Notes: generated from the letters alone by a model not told the origin. 64,000 bases of DNA from Geothrix sp. SG200 (GCF_022808935.1 NZ_JAKZFR010000008.1:1-64000); one strand, 5' to 3'. Shown: positions 55,779 through 64,000, numbered from the stretch's first letter. Numbers and translations are program-made.

Positions 55779-57059
55779 TCAGGATTGCGTTTCGGTGTCG
55801 TTGCTGAGGCCGAGGTGGTCGAGGCCCCAGAAGAGCAGGCTGAGGATGATGGCCACCACCGTCCCGAGGGCCATGCCCTTGAGCTCCACGGTGCCCAGCT
55901 TCACGGCCGCGCCGCTGATGCCGCTGATGAGCACCACCGAGGTGAGGATCAGGTTGCGGGACTGGGTGTAGTCCACCTGCTTCTCGATGAGCATGCGGAT
56001 GCCCGCGGCGGCGATGACGCCGAAGAGAAGGGTGCAGACGCCGCCCATGACGGGCACGGGGATGCTCCGGATGAGGGCCGCCAGCTTGCCAGAGAAGGAG
56101 ACCAGGATGGCGATCACGGCCGTGCCGCCGATGACCCACACGCTGTAGACCTTGGTGATGGCCATGACGCCGATGTTCTCGCCGTAGGTGGTGTTGGGCG
56201 TGGCCCCCACGAGGCCCGACAGCACGTTCGAAATGCCGTCCCCCAGGAGGGAGCGGTGCAGGCCAGGATCCTTCATCAGGTCCTTGCCCACGATGTTCCC
56301 CGTCACCACCAGGTGCCCCACGTGCTCCGCCAGCACCACCAGCGCGGCGGGCAGGATGATGAGGATGGCCTGGAGGTTGTAGGTGGGCGCGTAGAGCGTG
56401 GGCACCTGGAACCAGGGCGCCAGGCGCACGGACTGGAGGTCCACCACACCGAGCCCCAGCGAGATCAGGTAGCCCGCGATGACGCCCAGCAGCACGGGGA
56501 TCACCGCCAGGAACCCACGCAGGAGGATGGAGGCCAGGATGGTCACCGCCAGGGTGGACAGCGAGACCACCAGGGCCAGGCGCAGCGGCATGCCCAGCAC
56601 CGCGGGGCCGGCCGTGAGCCCGGCCATGTTGGTGGCCACGGGGGCCAGCTCCAGGCCGATGATGGCCACGATGGCGCCCATGGCGGCCGGGGGGAAGATG
56701 ATGTCGATCCACCGGGTGCCCGCCACGCGCACGACCTGCGAGAGCAGCATGAAGATGAGGCCGAAGACGATGAAGCCGCCCTGGGCGGCCGAGTAGCTGA
56801 GGCCCGCCGCCAGCACGGCGAAGACCGGCGAGAGGAACGCGAAGCTCGAGCCCAGGTAGGCGGGGATGCGGCCCTTGGCCACGACCAGGTAGATCAGCGT
56901 GCCCACGCCGTTCATCAGCAGGCAGGTGGCCGGGTTCACCTTGAAGAGGAAGGGCACCAGCACCGTGGCGCCGAACATGGCGAACAGGTGCTGGAGGCTC
57001 AGGGGCGCGGTCTGCAGCAGGGGCAGGCGTTCGTCGACGTCGATGGTGCGGCGCTGCAT
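55779..57059 (-). CDS. uraA: Uracil/xanthine NCS2 permease (UraA-like)
   Basis: A 426-aa proton symporter. LQHLFAMFGATVLVPFL, AYLGSSFAFLSPVFAVL, LAEHVGHLVVTGNIVG (with the substrate-binding Glu) and GATPNTTYGENIGVMAITKVYS are UraA motifs. About 14 TM segments. The frame is open upstream, but the ATG at 57059 fits the family start. First gene of the uptake operon, with a 208-base upstream region. Confidence 0.9.
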   Translation of the reverse strand: MQRRTIDVDERLPLLQTAPLSLQHLFAMFGATVLVPFLFKVNPATCLLMNGVGTLIYLVVAKGRIPAYLGSSFAFLSPVFAVLAAGLSYSAAQGGFIVFGLIFMLLSQVVRVAGTRWIDIIFPPAAMGAIVAIIGLELAPVATNMAGLTAGPAVLGMPLRLALVVSLSTLAVTILASILLRGFLAVIPVLLGVIAGYLISLGLGVVDLQSVRLAPWFQVPTLYAPTYNLQAILIILPAALVVLAEHVGHLVVTGNIVGKDLMKDPGLHRSLLGDGISNVLSGLVGATPNTTYGENIGVMAITKVYSVWVIGGTAVIAILVSFSGKLAALIRSIPVPVMGGVCTLLFGVIAAAGIRMLIEKQVDYTQSRNLILTSVVLISGISGAAVKLGTVELKGMALGTVVAIILSLLFWGLDHLGLSNDTETQS

Positions 57060-57267
57060 GGGGGCCTCGGCGGGTGTGGACCTTGTGAAGGCACCGCGGG
57101 GTGGCGCCTGGCTCCGGGGCCCGGGGAGGGTCCCTTCGGTCCGGAGGCACAAGGACCGGTCGATTGTCCCCTGCCAGGGCGTTTGCAGCCGTCACATTAT
57201 GTTTTTTCCAGGCGCCGTGCGCGATGGGCCCCGTGCGGTGGCCCGCGGAGACGGGAGCAGGGCGGCC
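57060..57267. other. Region upstream of uraA
   Basis: No gene seen. On the minus strand it has alternative pairings (GGTCC with GGACC or GGGACC near 57125-57155) that could allow attenuation, but no known riboswitch or PyrR-site consensus was recognised. AT-rich CATAAT at 57193-57200 may be a -10. Confidence 0.3.
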
Positions 57268-58800
57268 CTAGCGGGAGCCCCGTCCGCGGCCGGTCGGGGC
57301 CCCCTGGGGAACCTTTGCTTCCTCCCGGGGCCGCCCGGCGGCCTTCCTCAGGAACTGCTTCGTGGACATGAACTCCAGCATGGCCTCGAAGGCGTCCGCC
57401 GGCTGGGGCCGCCCCAGCAGGAAGCCCTGGAGGCAGTCGCAGCCGAGCAGCTCCAGCGCGTCGCGCTGGACCTCGGTCTCCACGCCCTCGGCCACCACCG
57501 TGAGGTTGAGGCTGTGGGCGAGCTGGATCACCGCGCGCACGATGGCGTCGGAGGAGAGGGCCGGATCCTCGGATTGCAGAGCCGCGATGAAGGACTGGTC
57601 CAGCTTCAGGGTGGTGATGGGCAGGCGCTGGAGGTAGCCCAGGGAGCTGTAGCCCGTGCCGAAATCATCGATGGCGATCCGCGTGCCGATCTCCCGCAGC
57701 CGGTGGAGCGGCGCCAGGTCCTCGTGGCCCTGCCGCATGACGAGGCTCTCGGTGAGTTCCAGCTCGAGGCAGCCCGGTTCGAGGCCCGTATCCGCCAGCG
57801 CCCGGGCCACGCAGGCATCCCAATCTCCGTTGGCGAACTGGAGGACGGAGACGTTCACGGCGAGGATCAGCGGAGAGGGGCTGATGGCCTGCCAGCGGGC
57901 CATCTGGCCGCAGGCCTCGCGGAGCGCCCACTCGCCGATGGGCAGGATGAGGCGGCTCTCCTCGGCCAGGGGGATGAACTTCACGGGGGGCACGGCGCCC
58001 AGCAGCGGGTGGTTCCAGCGCATCAGCGCCTCGGCGCCCGCGAGGCGGCCGTCCATGAAGAACTGGGGCTGGTAGTACATCTGCAGCTCGCCGTTCTGCA
58101 GGGCGCTCCGCAGGCAGCTCTCCAGCTCCTGCCGCTCGAGGGAGACCTCGTTGAGCGTGCTGGTGAAGCACTCGATGCGGTTGCCGCCGCGCTCCTTGGC
58201 GCGGACCAGGGCGGATTCCGCGTGGGCCTCCAGGATGTGGGCGTCCATGCCGTCGTTGGGGAAGACGCAGACGCCGATGCTGGCGGTGAGGTCGATCTCC
58301 CGGGATCCCGCGCGGAAGGGCACCTGGAGGGCCTCCAGGAGCTTCTGGCCCACCCGGGCCGCGGCCACCACATCCTTGATCTCCTGGAGCAGGACCAGGA
58401 ACCGGTCGCCACCCATGCAGGCGAGCGTGTCGCCCTGGCGCAGGGCTTCCTGGAGGCGCTGGCCGAGGAGCCGCAGCACCTCATCGCCCCCCGGGTGTCC
58501 CAGCAGGTCGTTCACGCGCTTGAAGCGGTCCACGTCCAGGAGGAGGACGGCGACGATGTGCCCGTGCCGCTGGGCCACCAGCAGGGCCTGGGACAGCCGG
58601 TCCGCGAAGTGCCGATGGTTGGGCAGGCCTGTGACCCCGTCCAGCAGACTCAGCTCAGACACCCGCTGCTCCAGGGCCTGGATGCGCCGTTCGGCGTTCC
58701 GGAGGCGGCCGATCGCATCGAGACGGTCGATCTTGAGCATGAAGCCCTTGAGATCCAGACCGTGGGAACGCTCGTTCGGCAAATGCACTCCGGATGGCAT
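57268..58800 (-). CDS. GGDEF-EAL protein, probably c-di-GMP phosphodiesterase
   Basis: A 510-aa protein. A short N-terminus with a coiled-coil leads to a GGDEF domain (60-215) whose active-site is CMGGDRFLVLL, so the Glu of GGDEF is replaced by Arg and cyclase activity is likely lost. The EAL domain (230-480) is intact: GAEALMRW, LELTESLV, IDDFGTGYSSLGYL, LKLDQSFI, AEGVETE and LQGFLLGRP. No sensor or TM segments, so it is cytoplasmic. Confidence 0.92.
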   Translation of the reverse strand: MPSGVHLPNERSHGLDLKGFMLKIDRLDAIGRLRNAERRIQALEQRVSELSLLDGVTGLPNHRHFADRLSQALLVAQRHGHIVAVLLLDVDRFKRVNDLLGHPGGDEVLRLLGQRLQEALRQGDTLACMGGDRFLVLLQEIKDVVAAARVGQKLLEALQVPFRAGSREIDLTASIGVCVFPNDGMDAHILEAHAESALVRAKERGGNRIECFTSTLNEVSLERQELESCLRSALQNGELQMYYQPQFFMDGRLAGAEALMRWNHPLLGAVPPVKFIPLAEESRLILPIGEWALREACGQMARWQAISPSPLILAVNVSVLQFANGDWDACVARALADTGLEPGCLELELTESLVMRQGHEDLAPLHRLREIGTRIAIDDFGTGYSSLGYLQRLPITTLKLDQSFIAALQSEDPALSSDAIVRAVIQLAHSLNLTVVAEGVETEVQRDALELLGCDCLQGFLLGRPQPADAFEAMLEFMSTKQFLRKAAGRPREEAKVPQGAPTGRGRGSR

Positions 58801-58994
58801 TCAAATCCTAAGGCACCCGTTCGGATGGCGCCATGGAGAAAGACTTTTCCGAGGAAAAAAGCGTCGATGCGATCAAGGAAAGATGTGCCGGCCCGGCACC
58901 TCCGGAGGGGTCGCTTTCCTCGAACCGGATCTGACCCCCCGGTCGCGGGCGGCCCATGGTGGGGTCCGCGGGAGACCCCGCGGAGGAGTTGCCC

Positions 58995-60227
58995 ATGCGA
59001 ACCCCCGACCCGGAAGGCCGGTCCCGGCCTTTCACCCTCCTGGCCCTTTCCGCCCTGCTCCTCCTGGCCGCGGCCTGCGGCGGGGGCGGGGGCGGTGGGG
59101 GTGGCGCTGCGGCGATGCCACCGCCCCCGCCGCCCTATGTCCGGTACGCCGCGCTGTCCGGGGCCGACGAGGTGCCCGCCAACGCCTCCACGGCCACGGG
59201 TGCGGCCGCCTTCTCCGTGAACCCCACCACCAAGGTCCTTACGGGCACCGTGACCACCTCGGGGATCGCCGGGGTGGCCGCCCACATCCACGAGGGCGCC
59301 CCCGGCGTGGCGGGCCCCATCATCATCCCGCTCAGCGGCGGGGCTGCCGGCGTCTGGACCGTCCCCGCCAACACGGTGCTGACGGACGCGCAGTACGCCA
59401 AGCTCCAGACCAACGGCTACTACGTGAACGTCCATAGCGCGGCCTTCGCCGCCGGGGAGATCCGCGGCCAGATCGAACTCCAGGTGAGCTTCGCCGTCCT
59501 CACGGGCGGCCAGGAGACTCCCACCAACACCAGCACCGCCACGGGCTTCGCCTCCCTGGCCGTGAACGCGACGACTGGGGCCATCCAGGGCACCGTGACC
59601 ACCTCAGGGATCACCGGGACCGGCGCCCACATCCACGAGGCGGCCGCCGGCACCGCGGGGCCCATCCTCATTCCCCTGACGGACGCGGGCGGCGGCGTCT
59701 GGACCGTGCCGGCGGGGGCCACCCTCACCAGCGCCCAGGTGGCCAGCTGGCAGGCGGGCAACCTCTACGTGAACGTCCATTCGGCGGCCTTCCCCAGCGG
59801 CGAGATCCGCGGTCAGCTGAACGTGGCCGCCCCCGTGACGCAAACGGCCACCCTCTCCGGCGCCAGCGAAACCCCGGCCAACGCCTCGACCGCCACGGGC
59901 ACCGGGGCCTTCAGCCTCAACCCCGCCACCCTGGAGCTGATCGGCGGCGTGGCCACGACCGGGATCACGGGGACCGGGGCCCACATCCACGAGGCACCGG
60001 CGGGGACCGCCGGGCCCATCATCGTGCCCCTGGCGGACGCGGGCGGCGGCATCTGGACCGTGCCGGCGGGGACCCGCCTCACCAGCAGCCAGTTCACCAG
60101 CTGGCGGACGGGGAACCTCTACGTGAACGTCCACAGTACCGCCTATCCCAGCGGCGAGATCCGGGGCCAGCTGGGCGGTTCCTCCGGCGGAGGGACCGGA
60201 GGAGGCACCGGAGGCGGAGGGTACTGA
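58995..60227 (+). CDS. Lipoprotein with three CHRD domains
   Basis: A 410-aa lipoprotein. Signal with lipobox LLLLAAAC (Cys about residue 30), Gly-rich linker, then three CHRD domains in tandem (about residues 50-165, 170-282, 285-400), each with a conserved AHIHE.A.G.AGP.I.PL core, WTVPA and YVNVHS..(F/Y)..GEIRGQ end. CHRD domains derive from chordin and are found in extracellular bacterial proteins. The DNA of the three is also very similar, showing recent duplication. GGAGGAG precedes the ATG. Confidence 0.9.
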   Translation: MRTPDPEGRSRPFTLLALSALLLLAAACGGGGGGGGGAAAMPPPPPPYVRYAALSGADEVPANASTATGAAAFSVNPTTKVLTGTVTTSGIAGVAAHIHEGAPGVAGPIIIPLSGGAAGVWTVPANTVLTDAQYAKLQTNGYYVNVHSAAFAAGEIRGQIELQVSFAVLTGGQETPTNTSTATGFASLAVNATTGAIQGTVTTSGITGTGAHIHEAAAGTAGPILIPLTDAGGGVWTVPAGATLTSAQVASWQAGNLYVNVHSAAFPSGEIRGQLNVAAPVTQTATLSGASETPANASTATGTGAFSLNPATLELIGGVATTGITGTGAHIHEAPAGTAGPIIVPLADAGGGIWTVPAGTRLTSSQFTSWRTGNLYVNVHSTAYPSGEIRGQLGGSSGGGTGGGTGGGGY

Positions 60228-60241
60228 GCGCCCTCCGGTGG

Positions 60242-60275
60242 GGCCCGGCGTCGCAGAGGGACGCCGGGCCTTTTT
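60242..60275 (+). terminator. Rho-independent terminator after CHRD gene
   Basis: Stem GGCCCGGCGTC/GACGCCGGGCC (60242-60252 and 60260-60270), loop GCAGAGG, then five T residues. Confidence 0.9.
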
Positions 60276-60287
60276 CGCTTGGACGGA

Positions 60288-60482
60288 TCAGCCGCCCACC
60301 AGGGGGCCGACCCAGGGATGGACGTGGATGCCGAGGTTGCGCGGGTCCACCTGGTAGCCGAGCTGCAGCTCGCAGCGATCGGGTCCATCAGGGGCGGGAT
60401 CGGGGTCCTGCCGTTCCCGCGGCTCACCGAACCGGACGAAGGTCCCACCGCCCTCCTGGGGCCTGGCTAGGGTCGGGGCGGA
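60288..60482 (-). other. Open frame continuing after the beta-helix gene's stop
   Basis: After the TGA at 60483-60485 the same frame stays open for 64 codons, to TGA at 60288, reading TLARPQEGGGTFVRFGEP and RCELQLGYQVDPRNLGIHVH. There is no ATG and no obvious start. Could be a degraded C-terminal domain or chance in GC-rich DNA. Confidence 0.3.
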
Positions 60483-61688
60483 TCATGGGGGCACCCCGTT
60501 GCCGGAGAGGGTGTTGTCCGTGATGCTGTTGCCCGAGGACAGGTACTCGAGAATGCCGTTCCGACCGTTGCTGGTCACGGTGTTGCGGGTGACGGTGGTG
60601 CCCGCGACGCCGTTCCTCAGGTAGATGCCGTACCCCACGTTGCTCTGGACGGTGTTGTTCTTCACGGCATGGCCGCCGGTGTTGGAGACCTCGAGGCCGC
60701 TGCGGGCGCCCGAGCTGAGGCTGTTCTCGCCATTGCCGCTCATGGTGTTGCCGTCGATCACCACGTTGTAGATGAAGGCCAGGCCGGAATAGGCGATGGG
60801 GACCCCCACCTCGATGCCGTCGCCCGCGTTGTTCGTGAAGACGCAACCCGTGATCAGCACGTTGCTGACCGTCTGGCCGCTGTTCGGCTCGATGTCGAGG
60901 CCGTCCTCGGGAAGGGTGCCTCCGGTGTTGGCGAAGCGGGAATCCCGGACGACGATGCCGCTCCCCCCGGTGATGGAGAGCCCCTGGCGGCGATTGTGGT
61001 CCGCGGTGACGCGGCAGAGGGTCACGTCGCTGGCATCGGTCACCGTGAACCCGTCGCCCCAGCATTCCCTCGCGGTGACCCCCACCACGGCGATGTGCTG
61101 GGCGCCGCCCGTGATCCGGAGTCCCATGCCCTGCTCGCCGGTGGTGCCCGTGTGGGCGCTGCGCTCGCCCAGGAGGGTGCCGCCCAGGATGTTCACGTTC
61201 GAGACCCCGGACACCCGCAGGATGGTGTAGTTGTCCGCGCCGTTCGGGATGGCCGCCAGGACGGCGCCGCTGTCGAGGGAGAGGGTCATGCCGCTCCGCA
61301 GGAGCAGGGAGGTGAGGGCATTCACGCGGTAGGTTCCCGCCGGGACCGAGACCGTACCCCCGGTGCCGCCGACGGCATCGATGGCCTTCTGCAGGGCGGC
61401 CGTGTCATCCGTGGTCCCGTCGCCCTTGGCGCCGTAGGGCGCATCCTTCACGTTCACGACCCGGGAGGAGGTGGGTGTGGGGGCGCAGTTCGCCGCCGGG
61501 GGCTCGACCCCTCCCGCCGCGCCGGATCCACCTCCGTGGCAGGTGCACAGGAGGAGTCCCCCGCCGACCGCCAGGCCCCCGAACATCCCCTTCCACCTTG
61601 CTGGCAGGTCGGCTTCTCGGGGAGGGGATCCGGCTAGGCGGCGCCGTCGGATCCCGGGGTCTGGGGGAGGAAGGGGGAGGGGCGGCAT
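60483..61688 (-). CDS. Right-handed beta-helix lipoprotein (pectate-lyase-like)
   Basis: A 401-aa exported protein. A Pro/Arg-rich start (MPPLPLPPPDPGIRRRRLAG), a hydrophobic stretch GGLAVGGGLLLCTCHGG with a lipobox-like Cys, then pectate-lyase-type beginning (DAPYGAKGDGTTDDTAALQKAID) and about ten parallel beta-helix coils (GSGIVVRDSRFANTGG, VLITGCVFTNNAGDG, SNTGGHAVKNNTVQSN). Probably a polysaccharide lyase/hydrolase or a structural helix for EPS. Start at 61688 with GGAG upstream; other ATGs are possible. Divergent from wza. Confidence 0.75.
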   Translation of the reverse strand: MPPLPLPPPDPGIRRRRLAGSPPREADLPARWKGMFGGLAVGGGLLLCTCHGGGSGAAGGVEPPAANCAPTPTSSRVVNVKDAPYGAKGDGTTDDTAALQKAIDAVGGTGGTVSVPAGTYRVNALTSLLLRSGMTLSLDSGAVLAAIPNGADNYTILRVSGVSNVNILGGTLLGERSAHTGTTGEQGMGLRITGGAQHIAVVGVTARECWGDGFTVTDASDVTLCRVTADHNRRQGLSITGGSGIVVRDSRFANTGGTLPEDGLDIEPNSGQTVSNVLITGCVFTNNAGDGIEVGVPIAYSGLAFIYNVVIDGNTMSGNGENSLSSGARSGLEVSNTGGHAVKNNTVQSNVGYGIYLRNGVAGTTVTRNTVTSNGRNGILEYLSSGNSITDNTLSGNGVPP

Positions 61689-61717
61689 GGAGGGTCTCCG
61701 GACGGGAACCATATCAT

Positions 61718-61762
61718 CCACAAGCTTGCGCAAGCATGCTGATTTTCCTTGCGGGCTTGTGG
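61718..61762. promoter_or_regulatory. Inverted repeat and palindrome in the EPS promoter region
   Basis: CCACAAGC (61718-61725) and GCTTGTGG (61755-61762) are inverted repeats. Within the left arm is a perfect 12-base palindrome GCTTGCGCAAGC (61724-61735). It lies between the beta-helix gene and the export operon and may bind a regulator of both. Confidence 0.45.
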
Positions 61763-61892
61763 TAAATAGCGATATATCTATCAGCTCCTCTCGGAGACTG
61801 CCGTGTGTCCACAAGACCCGTCTAGTGCTCGGATTCAAACCCCCGGTTCTGCACTCTCCGCGCCGCGCCAATCCGCGGTTCCAGGCCGAGAG

Positions 61893-63047
61893 ATGGGGAT
61901 GCGTCCCCGGGCCAAAGCCGCTCCGGGGGCCGCCCGGACGGTCGCCTTGGGGGCCGCCCTTGGCGCGGTCCTGCTGCTCGGCGCGTGCAGGGCGCCGGGC
62001 ATGAAGCTGCGGGAGCAGCCCTCCCGGCCGGAAACCACCCGGGTCGACGGGCTGACGGTCTCCCTGCAGCCGCTGAACCTCACGACCGTCCAGGCCCAGG
62101 AGCGGCCGGCCGGCGAGACGTTCTCACTGGAGGGCCTGCTCGCACAGAATCCTCCGGTCTACCTGGTCGGCCCCCAGGACATCCTGCTGGTCACCGTTTG
62201 GGACCACCCCGAGATCACCCTGCCCCTGGGCCAGTACCGGCAGGACACCGCCGCCGGCACCGTGGTGGACGAGCACGGCGATCTGTTCTTCCCCTACGTC
62301 GGTAAGTTCCATGTCGCGGGACTTTCCGTGGGCCAGGTCCGGGACAAGCTCGCCGCGCTTCTGAACAAGGTGCTGCAGAATCCGCAAGTGGACGTGAAGG
62401 TGATCGCCTACCGGTCGCAGAAGGTCTATCTGGGCGGGGAGGTCCGGAACCCGGGCGTCTATCCCGTGAACGATGTGCCGCTCTCCCTGACCGAGGCCCT
62501 GAACCGCGCCGGCGGGCTCCTGCCGACGGCCGACGACAGCCGCATTCTCCTCTCGCGGGGCCAGAAGACCTGGACCCTGAATTTCCAGGCCCTGCTTTCC
62601 CAGGGCAACCGGGTGGGTCAGATCCTGCTGCAGAACGGCGATTCACTCCAGGTTCCGCACCTGAACGACGCCCCCATCTACATGATGGGCGAGCTTCTGC
62701 GGCCCGGGACGACGCCCCTGGTCCACGGCCAGCTCTCGCTGGCGAAGGCCATCCAGGACTCCGGCGGCATCCAGGGGCAGACCGCGGACCCCAGGTGCAT
62801 CTACGTGATCCGCCAGGGCTCCTCGCTCAATGCCGTGGATGTCTTCCACCTCGACGCCCGCAACCCGACAGCCATGATCCTCGCAGACCGGTTCCCGCTG
62901 CGGCCCCGGGACATCGTCTACGTGGACAAGGGCACGGTGGTGCGCTGGGGCCAGGTCGTGAATCTCGTCCTGCCGGCCTACAGCGGCCTGCTGCAGACTG
63001 CCGTCAGCGCCAAGTACCTGGGCTCCTCGTCGAACTCAAGACCATGA
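61893..63047 (+). CDS. Outer-membrane polysaccharide export lipoprotein (Wza-like)
   Basis: A 384-aa lipoprotein with lipobox LLLGAC (after residue about 30), the PES domain (YLVGPQDILLVTVWDHPE, VVDEHGDLFFPYVGKFHV) and SLBB repeats (VYLGGEVRNPGVYPVND, DAPIYMMGELLRPGTTPL). It forms the outer-membrane channel for capsule/EPS. The ATG at 61893 is preferred; 61803 and 61899 are possible. Overlaps wzb by ATGA. Confidence 0.9.
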   Translation: MGMRPRAKAAPGAARTVALGAALGAVLLLGACRAPGMKLREQPSRPETTRVDGLTVSLQPLNLTTVQAQERPAGETFSLEGLLAQNPPVYLVGPQDILLVTVWDHPEITLPLGQYRQDTAAGTVVDEHGDLFFPYVGKFHVAGLSVGQVRDKLAALLNKVLQNPQVDVKVIAYRSQKVYLGGEVRNPGVYPVNDVPLSLTEALNRAGGLLPTADDSRILLSRGQKTWTLNFQALLSQGNRVGQILLQNGDSLQVPHLNDAPIYMMGELLRPGTTPLVHGQLSLAKAIQDSGGIQGQTADPRCIYVIRQGSSLNAVDVFHLDARNPTAMILADRFPLRPRDIVYVDKGTVVRWGQVVNLVLPAYSGLLQTAVSAKYLGSSSNSRP

Positions 63048-63523
63048 AGACTGGCTGTACCCCCGCCATTCACCGCATCCTCGTCATTTGTGAAGGCAAC
63101 CACTGCCGAGGCCCCATGGCCGAGGCGATGCTGCGCGCAGCCCTGCCTCCCGGCATCCAGGTGGCGTCCGCAGGGCTGAACGCCCTGGAGGGCCTCCCGG
63201 TGGATCCCGAGGTGTCCCGGTTGATGGCGGAGGCCGGCCTGGACGTCTCCGGGCACGCGGGCCGGCAGCTGACCGAGGAACTGCTCCTGGCGGCCGATCT
63301 CGTCCTGGTGATGGATCTTCCCCAGAAAGCCTGGTGCGAGGCGACGACCCCCAGCCTCCTGGGTCGGATCTTCCTCCTCGGGCACTGGCGCCCGGAGGGG
63401 GCCCGGGAGATTCCAGATCCCTTCCGCCAGGGGGCTGAGGCCTTCCGCACAGCCTTCGAGAACATCCACCTATCCGTGTCAGACTGGCTGCCCCGCTTGG
63501 CACACGAGCAGAGGTCTGCATGA
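63044..63523 (+). CDS. Low-molecular-weight protein tyrosine phosphatase (Wzb-like)
   Basis: A 159-aa phosphatase. The P-loop VICEGNHCRGPMAEAML is the CX5R motif (Wzb is usually CxGNICRSP). The general-acid Asp is in EIPDPFRQG. It dephosphorylates the Wzc-type kinase and regulates EPS assembly. Overlaps both neighbours by ATGA. Confidence 0.9.
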   Translation: MKTGCTPAIHRILVICEGNHCRGPMAEAMLRAALPPGIQVASAGLNALEGLPVDPEVSRLMAEAGLDVSGHAGRQLTEELLLAADLVLVMDLPQKAWCEATTPSLLGRIFLLGHWRPEGAREIPDPFRQGAEAFRTAFENIHLSVSDWLPRLAHEQRSA

Positions 63524-64000
63524 ACAGCCCCCTCGCCACCGGCATTCGACCCTCCCGGCTGGATCCGGAGGAACCCCGCCCCCGCCCCTTGAAGCGGTTT
63601 CACGAGCCGGAGGAGATCGGGCTCACCGAGTGGCTTGCCAACCTCTGGGAGGGGAAGCACCTCATCCTCGCGGCGCTCGTCGTGTTCGTCGGGCTGGGTG
63701 GCCTGTACGTCTGGCAGGCGGCCCCGGTCTACCAGGTCCAGGCCCTGCTGCAGGTCCAGGCCAAGCGGACGGGCCCGTCGGACCCGGCCTTCGCGAAGAT
63801 GGAGGGCCTGCTCTCGGCGCCCTCGGATACGCCGAGCGAGGTCGAGATCCTCCAGAGCAACCTGGTGCTGGGCCGGACGGTGGAGGCGCTCAGCCTCGAT
63901 CTTCGCGCCCGCCCGAAGCTGTTCCCCGTCTTCGGCGCCGCCCTGAACCGCGGGAACCCGGAGGCGCCCAAGGTCGACCTGGAGTCGTTCGAGGTGCCGG
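63520..64000 (+). CDS. Wzc-like polysaccharide copolymerase / tyrosine kinase, partial
   Basis: The first 160 codons of a chain-length-determinant protein, cut by the window's right edge. A cytoplasmic N-terminus (EIGLTEWLANLWEGKH) precedes a membrane helix (LILAALVVFVGLGGLYVW) and the Wzz beginning (PVYQVQALLQVQAKR, TPSEVEILQSNLVLG). A C-terminal kinase domain cannot be seen. Start is ATG at 63520 overlapping the TGA (ATGA). Confidence 0.85.
   Translation, partial: MNSPLATGIRPSRLDPEEPRPRPLKRFHEPEEIGLTEWLANLWEGKHLILAALVVFVGLGGLYVWQAAPVYQVQALLQVQAKRTGPSDPAFAKMEGLLSAPSDTPSEVEILQSNLVLGRTVEALSLDLRARPKLFPVFGAALNRGNPEAPKVDLESFEVP

Noticed and set aside
57060-57267. Purine or PyrR-type riboswitch ahead of uraA
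   Set aside because: Some alternative pairing is possible, but no conserved riboswitch core was seen.
55674-57371. 565-codon plus-strand frame opposite the two NCS2 permeases
   Set aside because: Gln/His/Gly/Asp-rich shadow frame; both permeases are well supported on the other strand.

Overview
The window is a GC-rich (about 70% by eye) bacterial chromosome segment with about 57 densely packed protein genes, two tRNA genes and no rRNA, CRISPR array, transposase or prophage. Gene style (many ATGA/TGATG overlaps, TTG and GTG starts behind GGAGG sites), diheme cytochromes, a MglA-type GTPase fused to histidine-kinase modules and HspR next to dnaJ suggest a Gram-negative soil or sediment bacterium. 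My best guess is the Holophagae (Geothrix-like) branch of Acidobacteriota. That is inference from style and content, not from a marker gene.

0-13 kb is housekeeping. It holds rsmE with an exported M28 peptidase, a TerC-type membrane protein with ribF, small unknowns, a hexapeptide acetyltransferase, a MarC protein, an exported glutathione peroxidase, a PAS histidine kinase, and the leftward envelope operon uppS-cdsA-dxr-rseP. uppS is preceded by a 107-bp tandem repeat encoding two near-identical 36-residue leader peptides linked by ATGA overlaps. 13-20 kb holds the MglA-PAS-kinase-receiver fusion, a Pro/Ala-repeat exported protein, a small outer-membrane barrel, a PhoB-type regulator, an ArnC-like glycosyltransferase, a tam-like methyltransferase and yacG.

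20-29 kb is a heat-shock block: dnaK, a terminator, then dnaJ-hspR-sigma factor-DnaC-like ATPase-MMPL exporter, followed by a MidA-family methyltransferase. Between two convergent genes (29.3-32.7 kb) sits an island of visibly lower GC with three overlapping genes: a restriction-endonuclease-fold effector, a small middle component and a DUF2326 SMC-like ATPase. I read it as an ABC-three-component (ABC-3C) defence system. 32.7-39.4 kb holds a CocE/NonD hydrolase, the putrescine pair aguA-aguB, meaB, a zinc-ribbon protein, an exported unknown and tRNA-Pro.

39.7-47.1 kb is a biosynthetic cluster: a hexapeptide acetyltransferase divergent from a carrier protein, AMP-ligase, AsnB-type amidotransferase, a divergent NadE-like enzyme, an SGNH-like exported protein and a PrmC-like methyltransferase. 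It probably activates, amidates and transfers an unusual acyl group, perhaps onto a surface glycan. 47.1-53.2 kb has an E1 alpha/beta pair, two c-type cytochromes, two FMN split-barrel proteins and a hemerythrin. 53.3-57.1 kb has tRNA-Arg and a nucleobase-uptake set (a Tsx-like porin and two NCS2 permeases). 57.3-64 kb has a GGDEF-EAL protein, a three-domain CHRD lipoprotein, a beta-helix lipoprotein and the start of a capsule/EPS export operon (Wza-like, Wzb-like, Wzc-like, the last cut by the window end).

The most unusual signals are the ABC-3C island, the uppS leader repeats with compensatory hairpin changes, and a structured repeat containing copies of the tRNA T-arm downstream of both tRNA genes.
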